DNA from: Spirosomataceae bacterium TFI 002
GTDB taxonomy: Bacteria; Bacteroidota; Bacteroidia; Cytophagales; Spirosomataceae
DNA: 64,000 nt
Assembly: GCA_900230115.1 (NCBI GenBank)
Contig: LT907983.1
Span: 1,612,001-1,676,000 of the forward strand
Direction of reading: 5' to 3'
Shown here: piece by piece, positions 8,628 to 17,649 of the stretch
Position numbering within the stretch: position 1 is the first letter of the stretch
How the letters are laid out: the number at the start of each line of letters is the position of its first letter
Made by a program: the position numbers and the translations under genes
Notes under the pieces: model-generated
What the model was told of the DNA's origin: nothing
Database searches by the model: none
What the model saw: only the letters and a program-made list of their open reading frames with translations

Positions 8628-11600
8628 GATACTTCCTCCTCATTTTTGGTGAAAATGACATACAAAACAGGTAACACAACAAGTGTAAGTAGGGTAGCCG
8701 ATAACAGGCCACCGATCACCACAGTTGCCAGCGGTTTTTGAACCTCTGCTCCAGCAGAAGTAGAAAGAGCCATTGGTAAAAAACCAAATGAAGCTACCGC
8801 TGCGGTCATGATAACGGGCCTAAATCTAACTTTGACTCCTTGTTTGACTCTCTCAAGCACATTTTTGACACCTTCTTTTTCTAATTGATTGAGATAGCCT
8901 AGCAATACAATTCCATTCAAAACCGCCACGCCAAATAGAGCAATAAAGCCAATCCCTGCCGAAATACTAAAAGGCATTCCTCTTAGCCACAAGGCAAAAA
9001 CACCCCCAATAGCTGACAGTGGAATTGCCGTAAAAATCATAAGTGAGTGTTTCACAGAGTTGAAAGTGAAATACAAAAGCACAAAAATTAATAGTAAGGC
9101 AATGGGCAATGCAATCATTAACCTTTGCTTGGCTTCTTGCAAGTTTTCGAAAGCTCCACCATAATCGAAATAATATCCAGCTGGCAACTTTACTTTGGTT
9201 TCAATACTCGCCTGAATGTCTGCCACAATACTTTCTACGTCTCTATTTAAGATACCAACACCAATATTAATCCGTCGTTTTGTGTCGTCTCTAGATATTT
9301 GGGCTGGCCCACTTACATAATTGATATCCGCCACTTCGGAAAAATTGATATATGATCCATTTGCCGTCTTAATTGGCAAAGTTCTCACATTCTCAATATC
9401 GTTTCTGTAGCTTTCGTCTAATCTTACCGCCACATCAAATCGTTTCTCTTTTTCGAAAATTGTTCCCACAACTTCGCCAGCAAAAGCCGTTTTTAGGATG
9501 AGGTTAAGCTCTGCTACACTCAGTCCATAATAAGCTATCTTTTGCTTATCAAACTTTACTTGAATTTGAGGTAAGCCAGTTAGCCTTTCCACTTTCACAC
9601 TTGCTACACCGTCTATTTTTCGAATTAACTTTTCGCATTCGTTGGCCTTGGCAGAGAGTTGGTCAAGATCATCTCCTATTATTTTTACCACAATTTCAGA
9701 TTTTGCACCTGCAATCATCTCGTTGAAACGCATTTGTATTGGTTGTGTAAATTCAGCACTTGTACCTGGCACTTCTGCCTCAAGGACTGCCGCCATTTTC
9801 TCAACCATATCTTCTCTATTACTTGCAGAGGTCCATTCACTATGATCTTTCATATTGATCATAAGGTCAGATGCTTCCACAGGCATAGGATCAGTAGGTA
9901 CTTCTGAAGCTCCTATGCGTCCTACAATTTGAATTATTTCAGGAAAATTGTCTTTTAATGCCTTTTGAGCCTGTAAAGTTGCATCTATAGTTGCGGATAG
10001 GGATGAACCAGGAGGAGTTTGAAAATCGACTGCAATGTCTCCTTCATCCAAAGTAGGGATAAACTCACCTCCCATTCTACTAAAAATAAACACACTAACT
10101 AAAAGCAAAAGAAAGGCTGTAAGTACAGTTCCTTTTTGAAAATGAAGTGCCTTTTGTAATAACGGATTGTACCATGAAAAGAGCTTGTTAACAATGCGAT
10201 CCGAGATCTTAAAATGCTTACTTCCTTCAGTTCTCAGTAACCATGCTGACATCATTGGGATATATGTCATAGACAAAACCAATGCAACTAAAATTGCCAA
10301 ACTCACGGTCATGGCCATTGGCTTAAACATCTTACCCTCCACACCTGCTAGAGATAGAATGGGTAAATAAACAATAAGAATAATCAACCCTCCAAAAATA
10401 GCCGACGAAAGTACTTTAGAAGCTGAGTCGGTCACCAACTTGTCCATTTGATCACTCGGGATACTAGCCTTACGGTCTAAATGCAATTTGAATAAAACAG
10501 CCTCTACTACTATGACGGAGCAGTCAACCAGCAAACCAAAATCTAATGCTCCAAGGCTCATCAAATTGGCAGAAATATCAAATACCCGCATCAGGGAGAA
10601 TGTGATGAGCATTGTAATAGGAATAACCGATGCCACCAAGAGGCCTGCTCGAATACTCCCCAAAAGCAAAATGAGAACTAAGATTACGATAACTCCACCT
10701 TCAATCAAGTTTTTGGAAACTGTTGCAATCGCCTTATCTATGAGTTTTGTGCGGTCTATAAAGGCCGAAATCTCAAGTCCTTCTGGCAAGTTTTTCTGAA
10801 TTCTATCAATACGCTCCTTTACTCCTTTGATCGTTTGCTCTGAATCAGCCCCTTTTAGCATGAGAACCACTGCCCCCACGGCTTCGGATTCGCCATCGCG
10901 TGTCATTGCTCCAAACCTACTCGCGTGACCAATCTTTACTTTTGCTACATCTCCTATTAATAATGGAACGCCTCCATTATTTTTAATCCGAATGGCTGCG
11001 AGGTCTTCAATACTTTCTGATTTCCCTTCTCCACGAATAAAATAGGCCTGATCATTTTTTTCAATAAAGCTGCCTCCCGTATTCGCATTGTTCTCCTGCA
11101 ATGCAGTGCTTATCTCAGCAATACTTACATTGTTTGCTCTTAATTTTTCTGGATCAATGCTTACTTCGTATTGCTTTACATAACCTCCAAAACTTGAAAT
11201 CTCAATGACGCCAGGCACTCCAGCCAATTGACGCTTGACGATCCAATCTTGAATGGTACGAAGATCTGTAAGTGAATAATTATTTTCAAAACCAGGCCTT
11301 GGCTTAATGGTATACTGGTAAATTTCACCTAGCCCAGTGGTAATAGGAGCTAGTTCTGGTCTACCATAGTCTGCTGGAATTTCGCTTTCCGTTGCCTTCA
11401 GCTGTTCGCTTACCATTTGTCTTGCGAGATACATTTCTATATCTTCTTCAAAAACTAAAGTGATAACCGACAAACCTTGTCGAGATGTGGAGCGAATCTC
11501 CGTAACTCCCTGAAGGTTGGCAACCTTGAGTTCAATGGGAGCCGTAATATATTGCTCTACTTCTTGTGCAGCCAGTGTAGGACTTTGTGTAAGTACAACA

Positions 11601-11740
11601 ACCTGATTGTTAGTTACATCTGGAATTGCATCTATCGGCAACTGAGAGAGCGAAAAGCCTCCCCAAATAACTAAACCTAGAACTGAGATACCCACAATTA
11701 GCTTATTGTGAATACTAAAGTGTATTATTTTTTCGAACAT
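8624..11740 (-). CDS. Heavy-metal efflux RND transporter, CzcA/CusA family
   Basis: A complete 1038-residue inner-membrane RND pump. The N-terminal PIDAIPDVTNNQV motif is characteristic of the heavy-metal (HME) branch. TM4 carries the proton-relay acids Asp400, Asp406 and Glu413 in GALDFGLLVDCSVIVVEA; the DFG-x2-VD form is that of Zn/Co/Cd/Ni exporters rather than the Cu/Ag CusA form, so a divalent cation substrate is more likely, by inference. A Cys (407) stands where most family members have Gly or Ala. The TolC-like protein and adaptor follow with 4-base overlaps. No two-component system or metal sensor gene is adjacent. Confidence 0.94.
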   Translation of the reverse strand: MFEKIIHFSIHNKLIVGISVLGLVIWGGFSLSQLPIDAIPDVTNNQVVVLTQSPTLAAQEVEQYITAPIELKVANLQGVTEIRSTSRQGLSVITLVFEEDIEMYLARQMVSEQLKATESEIPADYGRPELAPITTGLGEIYQYTIKPRPGFENNYSLTDLRTIQDWIVKRQLAGVPGVIEISSFGGYVKQYEVSIDPEKLRANNVSIAEISTALQENNANTGGSFIEKNDQAYFIRGEGKSESIEDLAAIRIKNNGGVPLLIGDVAKVKIGHASRFGAMTRDGESEAVGAVVLMLKGADSEQTIKGVKERIDRIQKNLPEGLEISAFIDRTKLIDKAIATVSKNLIEGGVIVILVLILLLGSIRAGLLVASVIPITMLITFSLMRVFDISANLMSLGALDFGLLVDCSVIVVEAVLFKLHLDRKASIPSDQMDKLVTDSASKVLSSAIFGGLIILIVYLPILSLAGVEGKMFKPMAMTVSLAILVALVLSMTYIPMMSAWLLRTEGSKHFKISDRIVNKLFSWYNPLLQKALHFQKGTVLTAFLLLLVSVFIFSRMGGEFIPTLDEGDIAVDFQTPPGSSLSATIDATLQAQKALKDNFPEIIQIVGRIGASEVPTDPMPVEASDLMINMKDHSEWTSASNREDMVEKMAAVLEAEVPGTSAEFTQPIQMRFNEMIAGAKSEIVVKIIGDDLDQLSAKANECEKLIRKIDGVASVKVERLTGLPQIQVKFDKQKIAYYGLSVAELNLILKTAFAGEVVGTIFEKEKRFDVAVRLDESYRNDIENVRTLPIKTANGSYINFSEVADINYVSGPAQISRDDTKRRINIGVGILNRDVESIVADIQASIETKVKLPAGYYFDYGGAFENLQEAKQRLMIALPIALLLIFVLLYFTFNSVKHSLMIFTAIPLSAIGGVFALWLRGMPFSISAGIGFIALFGVAVLNGIVLLGYLNQLEKEGVKNVLERVKQGVKVRFRPVIMTAAVASFGFLPMALSTSAGAEVQKPLATVVIGGLLSATLLTLVVLPVLYVIFTKNEEEVS

Positions 11741-11843
11741 GAATTTTGACTTTCAAAAATGGTTGGTGAAGAATACCAAATTGCAGGAAGTAGTCCCTTT
11801 TGTTATAAAAAAGGAGCGGTATTATCCCACATAAAATTGAAAA

Positions 11844-12233
11844 TCAAACTCGAGGTGGATGCAGGAGATTTTGAGAAAAATCGAAATGGTAGGTGTTTTG
11901 AAAAGGAGATGATTCCGTTTCCTTAAATTCAGTAGGAATAGTAAACTCGAAAGCTTCTGAAAAAACAGGCGTAAGGCATAAAAAAGCCACCATTATTTTA
12001 CCGTCTAGACAAGGTAAAGAATCAGGATTGTTCTCTCTATGGTCAGAGTCTGAGCTATAGTGCAAGGTTAGAAATTCTAAAAAGTCTATATCTCCCTTAC
12101 TCTCCTTCACGTGTTCTTTAAAGTGAGTTAGAATTTCGCCCACAGCAAAGTCCTGCGAAAAGCCGATTCCTTTCGGGAGGATACTCGCGAAAAGTAAAAT
12201 AATTACGACCGATATGGAAATTACTTGCTTCAG
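11844..12233 (-). CDS. Small exported protein heading the metal-efflux operon; probable CTG start
   Basis: The first conventional start (GTG at 12143) gives 99 residues and no signal peptide. The frame stays open upstream to a TAG codon and encodes a good signal peptide, KQVISISVVIILLFASILPKG then FSQDFA. The only plausible initiators are CTG at 12233 or internal ATT codons; CTG gives 129 residues beginning (M)KQVIS. The mature part contains the acidic/His segment HYSSDSDH and ends HPPRV. From memory, small exported proteins of this type head CzcA-type operons in other Bacteroidota; their function is unknown to me. It lies 103 bases upstream of the pump gene on the same strand. Confidence 0.62.
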   Translation of the reverse strand: MKQVISISVVIILLFASILPKGIGFSQDFAVGEILTHFKEHVKESKGDIDFLEFLTLHYSSDSDHRENNPDSLPCLDGKIMVAFLCLTPVFSEAFEFTIPTEFKETESSPFQNTYHFDFSQNLLHPPRV

Positions 12234-12252
12234 GTACTATTAGTATTTGGTG

Positions 12253-12279
12253 CGAAGTTAAAGATAAAGTTTAATCAAA
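12253..12279 (-). promoter_or_regulatory. Candidate promoter of the metal-efflux operon
   Basis: On the minus strand a -33-like TTTG (12279-12276) is followed after 15 bases by TAACTTCG (12260-12253), seven of eight matches to the Bacteroidota -7 box TAnnTTTG, and then CACC. The spacer is short against the usual 17-21. If used, the transcript would begin about 13 bases before the proposed CTG start at 12233, which agrees with the longer gene model. Confidence 0.35.
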
Positions 12280-12448
12280 GTATTGGTTTTTAGCAATTTG
12301 GAATAATTCTAATTTGAATTGAAAATTTACATTTGACCTAAATTCATTATTTACAAAAACAATATTGAGTTGCTTTTTCACAAAAACTACTTTAGAAATT
12401 TATACCTTTCAGTTCCAATAAAATTACCTTTCTCTATCCATTTACAAC

Positions 12449-14611
12449 ATGTCTACGATCAAGTTTGTCTTTTTCGCTTATTTCCTTTCTATCTCAGTTG
12501 CCTTTACCCAAACCTCAAGTACATATGACCTCTGGTTAGGTTATGGAAAAGATGGAAAGTCCAATGTTTATCAAAAGAGCATAAAGTCTATTTATTTCGC
12601 TGGAGAAAGCGAAACGCAAATTGCAGCAAAGGAAGAGCTAACAAAAGGCTTGAATCAGATGATGGAGAAGTCACCCAAATTTGTCACTTCTTTGTCAAAT
12701 GCTTCGCTTTTTGTAGCAACCAAAAATGCTTTGAGTTTTGAATACCTAAATGAAGTTCAAAACGATTTAGAAGAAGTTGGCGAAGAAGGTTTTATTCTAA
12801 AAAGCTTTCGATTAAAAGGGAAGAACAGAATTCTACTCACTGCAAATACTGACAAAGGAATTCTCTATGGCGTTTTTAGGCTTTTGAGAATAATGCAAAT
12901 GAAAGAATCCCTATCTGAAATTAGTATCGTAGACGCTCCCAAAATCGATATCAGAATGCTCAACCATTGGGATAACCTCGACAGAACCGTAGAAAGAGGC
13001 TATGCCGGATTTTCACTTTGGAATTGGCAAAAACTGCCTGGTTACATTGATCAGCGATACATAGATTACGCAAGAGCAAATGCTTCTATTGGAATAAACT
13101 CTGTTTCTCTAACCAATGTAAATGCGAATGCTCAAATCTTGACACCAATGTATTTGGAAAAAGTTAAAGCACTTGCCGACGTTTTTAGACCCTACGGTAT
13201 CAAAGTTTTCTTAACAGCTAGATTCTCCGCACCTATAGAGCTAGGAGGGCTAGAAACAGCCGATCCTTTGGAACCAACTGTGCAGGCTTGGTGGAATAAT
13301 AAAGTAAGTGAGATTTATAAATACGTGCCTGACTTTGGTGGCTTTTTGGTCAAAGCAAATTCAGAAGGTCAACCTGGTCCTCAAAACTACAATCGCAGCC
13401 ATGCAGATGGAGCAAATTTACTAGCCAAAGCACTAAAGCCACACGACGGTTTAGTTATTTGGCGTGCATTTGTATACTCCGACTTAGACCCGAGCGATCG
13501 TGCAAAGCAAGCTTACAGTGAGTTTGTACCTATGGATGGTCAGTTTGAAAACAATGTTTTAATTCAATCGAAAAACGGAGCCATTGACTTTCAACCAAGA
13601 GAACCTTTTCATCCCATGTTTGGTGCAATGCCAAAAACTCCCTTGATGATGGAGTACCAAATCACTCAGGAATATTTAGGCTTTAGTACTCATTTGGTCT
13701 ATTTGCCAAAATTATTTGAAGAGGTTTTGGATGCCGATACGAAACAAAAAGGTGATAATTCTACGGTTGCCAAAGTGATAGATGGATCTCTTCATAGCAA
13801 AAAGCTTACTGGTATGGCAGGCGTTGCCAACATTGGCACAGATATCAATTGGACAGGCCATCCTTTTGCACAAGCCAATTGGTATGGCTTTGGAAGGTTG
13901 GCTTGGGATCCATATTTAAGTTCAGAAACCATTGCAGAAGAATGGCTAAAGTCGACATTCACTACGGAGCCTAGTTTTGTAAACACTATCAAAAACATGA
14001 TGATAACATCACGTGAGGCAGTTGTAAATTACATGAACCCTTACGGACTGCATCACCTTTTCGACACGAACCATCATTATGGTCCGGGTCCATGGGTAAG
14101 TAACCTAAGTCGCCCCGAATGGAATCCGACCTACTATCATAAAGCGGATAAAAATGGGATTGGGTTTGATCGTACACCCAGCGGTAGTAATGCAACTGCT
14201 CAGTATGCTCCTGAAGTTGCTGCAACATTTAATAATCTCGATACTTGCCCCGAAGAATTGCTCCTTTGGTTCCATCACGTTCCTTGGGATTATAAATTGA
14301 AAAATGGACAAACACTTTGGAATGGCATGGCACTTAAATACCAAGAAGGCGTAAATCAAGTAAAAGAGATGAAAAGGACTTGGGAAAACAATGAAAAACA
14401 TGTTTCTCCTGAGGTCTATAAAGAAGTCAGCATGTTGCTAGAAATTCAGTTGAAAGAGGCAATTTGGTGGAAGGACGCATCGCTTTTATACTTTCAAACT
14501 TTCTCCAACCAAGAGATTCCTGAAGGTGTAGAAAAACCTACAAAGACGCTGGAATATTACCAGTCTCTCAAGTTCCCTTTTGCTCCTGGAATTAGGCCAC
14601 ATTGGGATTGA
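12449..14611 (+). CDS. aguA: GH67 alpha-glucuronidase
   Basis: This 720-residue secreted protein (signal peptide MSTIKFVFFAYFLSISVAFT) covers the three GH67 domains. Conserved blocks are visible: the acid Glu306 in KANSEGQPGP, Asp380 in NGAIDFQPREPF, and Glu408 in QITQEYLGFS; the spacing Asp380-Glu408 equals that of the characterised pair of catalytic bases. The C-terminal block with TCPEELLLWFHHVPWDY is also typical. The enzyme removes 4-O-methylglucuronic acid from the non-reducing ends of glucuronoxylooligosaccharides and so complements the GH10 xylanase. The M61 peptidase gene starts 13 bases after its stop, so they may form one transcript. The 200-base upstream gap holds no clear regulatory site. 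Confidence 0.95.
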   Translation: MSTIKFVFFAYFLSISVAFTQTSSTYDLWLGYGKDGKSNVYQKSIKSIYFAGESETQIAAKEELTKGLNQMMEKSPKFVTSLSNASLFVATKNALSFEYLNEVQNDLEEVGEEGFILKSFRLKGKNRILLTANTDKGILYGVFRLLRIMQMKESLSEISIVDAPKIDIRMLNHWDNLDRTVERGYAGFSLWNWQKLPGYIDQRYIDYARANASIGINSVSLTNVNANAQILTPMYLEKVKALADVFRPYGIKVFLTARFSAPIELGGLETADPLEPTVQAWWNNKVSEIYKYVPDFGGFLVKANSEGQPGPQNYNRSHADGANLLAKALKPHDGLVIWRAFVYSDLDPSDRAKQAYSEFVPMDGQFENNVLIQSKNGAIDFQPREPFHPMFGAMPKTPLMMEYQITQEYLGFSTHLVYLPKLFEEVLDADTKQKGDNSTVAKVIDGSLHSKKLTGMAGVANIGTDINWTGHPFAQANWYGFGRLAWDPYLSSETIAEEWLKSTFTTEPSFVNTIKNMMITSREAVVNYMNPYGLHHLFDTNHHYGPGPWVSNLSRPEWNPTYYHKADKNGIGFDRTPSGSNATAQYAPEVAATFNNLDTCPEELLLWFHHVPWDYKLKNGQTLWNGMALKYQEGVNQVKEMKRTWENNEKHVSPEVYKEVSMLLEIQLKEAIWWKDASLLYFQTFSNQEIPEGVEKPTKTLEYYQSLKFPFAPGIRPHWD

Positions 14612-14624
14612 ACGAATACATCAA

Positions 14625-16163
14625 ATGAGAATTACAAAGTTTGCCTTTACGCTAATATTTTCGCTTCAATGCTTCGTATTGTTGGGTCAACATACCCTTC
14701 CAAGGTTTGAATACACAATCTCCATAAATTCTCCTCAAAGTAAAAGCTACGAGGTAGAGATGCAGGTCAAAAACTGGAAAGCGGACAATATTTTACTCAA
14801 GTTACCTAACTGGATGCCAGGCTACTATCAGCTTATGAACTACTCAGATGACTTGAATGGGCTTTCTTGTGAAGACAAGAATGGAAAACAGTTGACATTT
14901 GAACAGAAAACTAAAAGATCATGGCTCGTAACAAGGCTTCCAAGTGACGATTTTAAAATAAAATATACGATTAAGACCCATAAAAGTTTTGTCGCAAATA
15001 GCATCGTAGATAGCCTTCACGCATACATTATACCAGCCAATTCTTTCCTTTATGTAGATGGTTATTTGGATTCACCTGTTTTGGTAAACCTTAACTTTGT
15101 AGACTCTTGGAATGATGTAGCAACTGGTCTAGAAACTGTTTCTGAGGTTGAACATAAATACCTTGCCTCGGACTTTGATATTTTATATGATTGCCCAATA
15201 TTAATAGGGAATTTAGATCACTTACCAAGTTTCGATGTTGATGGGAAAGTTCATGAATTTGTAGGGTTTAAACTAGGAGATTTTAATAAAGAACTTTTTG
15301 TAAAAAACTTGCAGAAAATGGTGACTGCTGCATCAAATATCATTGGTGATATTCCATACAAAAAGTACACTTTTATAGGCATAGGGCCTGGTAGAGGGGG
15401 CATTGAGCATCTCAATAATACAACTATAAGTTTCGATGGGAATGACCTAAAAACCCCAAAAGACATGAATAGGGTTATGAATTTCTTAGCCCATGAGTAT
15501 TTTCATCATTATAATGTCAAGCGGATTAGACCTTTCGAACTGGGTCCATTTGATTATGAAAACGGCAACAAAACCAATCTCTTATGGATATGTGAAGGGT
15601 TGACGGTTTATTACGAATACCTGATTGTAAAAAGAGCTGGTTTAGTTGACTTACCTACTTTGTTAAGTTTTTTTGAAAGTAATATCAATGCTCACGAAAA
15701 TAATACAGGCAAAAACCATCAATCTCTACAACAGGCTAGTTATCATACTTGGAGTGATGGACCTTTTGGAGGACAAAAAGGTAAGTCCATTTCTTATTAT
15801 GACAAAGGCCCCATTGTGGGTTTATTTCTAGATTTGGAAATAAGAAACGGTACAAAAAATAAGAAATCGCTAGACGACGTAATGCGAATGCTTTATCAAA
15901 AATACTATTTGCGTGAAAAAAGAGGCTTTACCGAAGCTGAGTTTCAGGCTATTTGTGAAGAAGTTTCACAAACAGACTTGTCAATTTTCTTTGAATATGT
16001 TTACACCACCAAAGAGCTAGATTATCCTAAATACTTAGCACATGCCGGATTGAAAATCGATAGTACAAAAGAAGAGAATGGGAAATTAAGGTATAGCATT
16101 GCACAAATTGACAAACCAAATAGTCTACAGAAAAGGGTTTTGGCTTCCTTAATAAGGGAATAA
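14625..16163 (+). CDS. M61-family (glycyl aminopeptidase-type) metallopeptidase without a PDZ domain
   Basis: I start this gene at the ATG at 14625, not the in-frame TTG at 14580, because the signal peptide MRITKFAFTLIFSLQCFVLLG begins there. The 512-residue product has the M61 hallmarks GPGRGGIEHLNNT, the zinc motif HEYFH (His290, Glu291, His294) and the third ligand Glu324 in WICEGLTVYYE. The catalytic beta domain and helical domain are present. Family members usually run to about 600 residues with a C-terminal PDZ domain; here the protein ends about 30 residues after YLAHAGLKID, so the PDZ is absent. Linkage to the alpha-glucuronidase gene may be only positional. Confidence 0.85.
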   Translation: MRITKFAFTLIFSLQCFVLLGQHTLPRFEYTISINSPQSKSYEVEMQVKNWKADNILLKLPNWMPGYYQLMNYSDDLNGLSCEDKNGKQLTFEQKTKRSWLVTRLPSDDFKIKYTIKTHKSFVANSIVDSLHAYIIPANSFLYVDGYLDSPVLVNLNFVDSWNDVATGLETVSEVEHKYLASDFDILYDCPILIGNLDHLPSFDVDGKVHEFVGFKLGDFNKELFVKNLQKMVTAASNIIGDIPYKKYTFIGIGPGRGGIEHLNNTTISFDGNDLKTPKDMNRVMNFLAHEYFHHYNVKRIRPFELGPFDYENGNKTNLLWICEGLTVYYEYLIVKRAGLVDLPTLLSFFESNINAHENNTGKNHQSLQQASYHTWSDGPFGGQKGKSISYYDKGPIVGLFLDLEIRNGTKNKKSLDDVMRMLYQKYYLREKRGFTEAEFQAICEEVSQTDLSIFFEYVYTTKELDYPKYLAHAGLKIDSTKEENGKLRYSIAQIDKPNSLQKRVLASLIRE

Positions 16164-16172
16164 ATTGAATTA

Positions 16173-16688
16173 CTAGAGCTGCTTATGTAAAGTATATAAA
16201 AGGACTTTTGGGCTTTCGCTATTAAGCTGAACAAGTCCATTTTTAATAAAACCCAATTTAACTAAGAGCTTTTGTGAAGCTAAATTATCAGTATTTGTAA
16301 TTGCTTTTAATTCACTTAATCCGAATTTATTAAAAGACAATTCTACAAGCATTTTACTTGCTTCAAAAGCATATCCTTGCCCTTCATTTTTCTCTAAAAA
16401 TGCAAAGCCAAGGTCAATACCTTCCAAACCTGCTCGGTCGTACAAACCAACAACACCTAACTTTTTTTCATCTATTTTTCGTATAACGGTAAAAGTAGAA
16501 TACCCCAACCGCTCTCTTTGAAGGACGTAATTGTCACTTATATACTTCTCCGCATCTTTTACTGTACGTACTCCTCTATCACCGATAAACTTTTGCCATT
16601 TAGCGGTGTTCATCAACTCCAAAATAAAGTTGGAGTCCTCTTCAGTTGTTGGTTTAAGTACTAACCTGTCTGTATCGTAAATCTCCAC
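16173..16688 (-). CDS. GNAT-family N-acetyltransferase (RimJ/RimL type)
   Basis: This 171-residue protein has the order of motifs found in RimJ/RimL-like acetyltransferases: N-terminal TDRLVLKPTTEEDSNF, the acetyl-CoA loop in EKNEGQGYAFEAS, and KAITNTDNLASQKLLVKLGF. The family transfers acetyl from acetyl-CoA to an amine of a protein or small molecule; the substrate is not predictable. It starts 2 bases after the SGNH hydrolase stop on the same strand, so the two are likely cotranscribed. It converges on the M61 gene with 9 bases between them and no visible terminator. Confidence 0.85.
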   Translation of the reverse strand: MEIYDTDRLVLKPTTEEDSNFILELMNTAKWQKFIGDRGVRTVKDAEKYISDNYVLQRERLGYSTFTVIRKIDEKKLGVVGLYDRAGLEGIDLGFAFLEKNEGQGYAFEASKMLVELSFNKFGLSELKAITNTDNLASQKLLVKLGFIKNGLVQLNSESPKVLLYTLHKQL

Positions 16689-16690
16689 TT

Positions 16691-17530
16691 TTAAAGTTTT
16701 AAACTTTTGATTTTTTGGATAAGGAGCTTCGCAATAAGTTCATTTCCTTTGTCGGAAGGATGAAGTCCATCATAAGTCATATTTTGTGCATCTTCCGGAT
16801 AAGGATATTCATCCTTGGCAGGATCAAAAGGGATTGAAACATACCCTGGGTAAGTATAATCTTGATATGCTCCAGTTTCTGGATTTTTCAGCCTTTTGTA
16901 TTTTACCATGTTTTTGAGGCCCAATTTCTTGTTGTGATATAAATCAACAGCCTCATAGTTTTCATATTTTGCAATTTCTACAATGACGTTAGCAATACTT
17001 TCAAGGCTTTGCCCATTTTTCTCTTTGTAGGACCCAAATGCGTTGTTTTTAAAACTATTGATATATACAAAATCACCACGTTGCATAGGGGAGATTAAGA
17101 TAAATTTAGCATTCGGGTTTTTAGATTTTAAGCGGTCTATAATGACCCTAAATGATCCCGCTACTGTTTCCGTACCACTTGCACTTTCATAGTCGGCCAT
17201 TGTTCCGGCTGGTATGCCAGCCCACCAATCATTTGTTCCTAGAAAAATGGTATATAATTCTGCCTTTTCAATTTTAAGCTTTTCTATATTTTCGGCTATT
17301 CGCTTAGCAGTCCAGCCATTGTGTCCTTGATTGATATAATGCAATTCCAGAATTTCTTCATTTACAATAGTCATATAACCTTTCGAAACCCTATTTCCTG
17401 TTTCGTTTAGATGGTTATTCAGATAAGTAATAGAATCCCCCAATGCCACCCATGTTTTTTGTGAGGGAACATAGGAAGAACCGATAACAAATAGGAATAA
17501 AAAAGGTAGGAAAAATCTCAAGGTCTTCAT
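16691..17530 (-). CDS. SGNH/GDSL hydrolase, secreted
   Basis: I place the start at 17530, giving 279 residues with signal peptide MKTLRFFLPFLFLFVIGSS; an upstream in-frame ATG at 17563 would put polar residues before it. All SGNH blocks can be read: Ser33 in GDSITY (block I), Gly in NQGHNGW (II), Asn in GTNDWW (III), and Asp254/His257 in DGLHPSDKG (V). The family removes acyl groups, often acetyl from polysaccharides. Deacetylation of xylan would fit the nearby GH67 and GH10 genes, but nothing in the sequence proves the substrate. Confidence 0.88.
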   Translation of the reverse strand: MKTLRFFLPFLFLFVIGSSYVPSQKTWVALGDSITYLNNHLNETGNRVSKGYMTIVNEEILELHYINQGHNGWTAKRIAENIEKLKIEKAELYTIFLGTNDWWAGIPAGTMADYESASGTETVAGSFRVIIDRLKSKNPNAKFILISPMQRGDFVYINSFKNNAFGSYKEKNGQSLESIANVIVEIAKYENYEAVDLYHNKKLGLKNMVKYKRLKNPETGAYQDYTYPGYVSIPFDPAKDEYPYPEDAQNMTYDGLHPSDKGNELIAKLLIQKIKSLKL

Positions 17531-17594
17531 ACTGCAATTTAATTCAATTATTCTTAAATCCATTTAAATTCAAATGGGCAAAATCGGTAACTAA

Positions 17595-17620
17595 TTGTAA
17601 AGGAAATAAGACTATTTTTG
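17595..17620 (+). promoter_or_regulatory. Candidate promoter of the M20 peptidase gene
   Basis: TATTTTTG at 17613-17620 fully matches the Bacteroidota -7 consensus TAnnTTTG, with TTG at 17595-17597 a short 15 bases upstream. It sits 30 bases before the ATG at 17650 in the divergent spacer shared with the SGNH gene. Only the -7 element is convincing. Confidence 0.3.
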
Positions 17621-17649
17621 ATAATTATAAATCAATAATTTTATTCATA

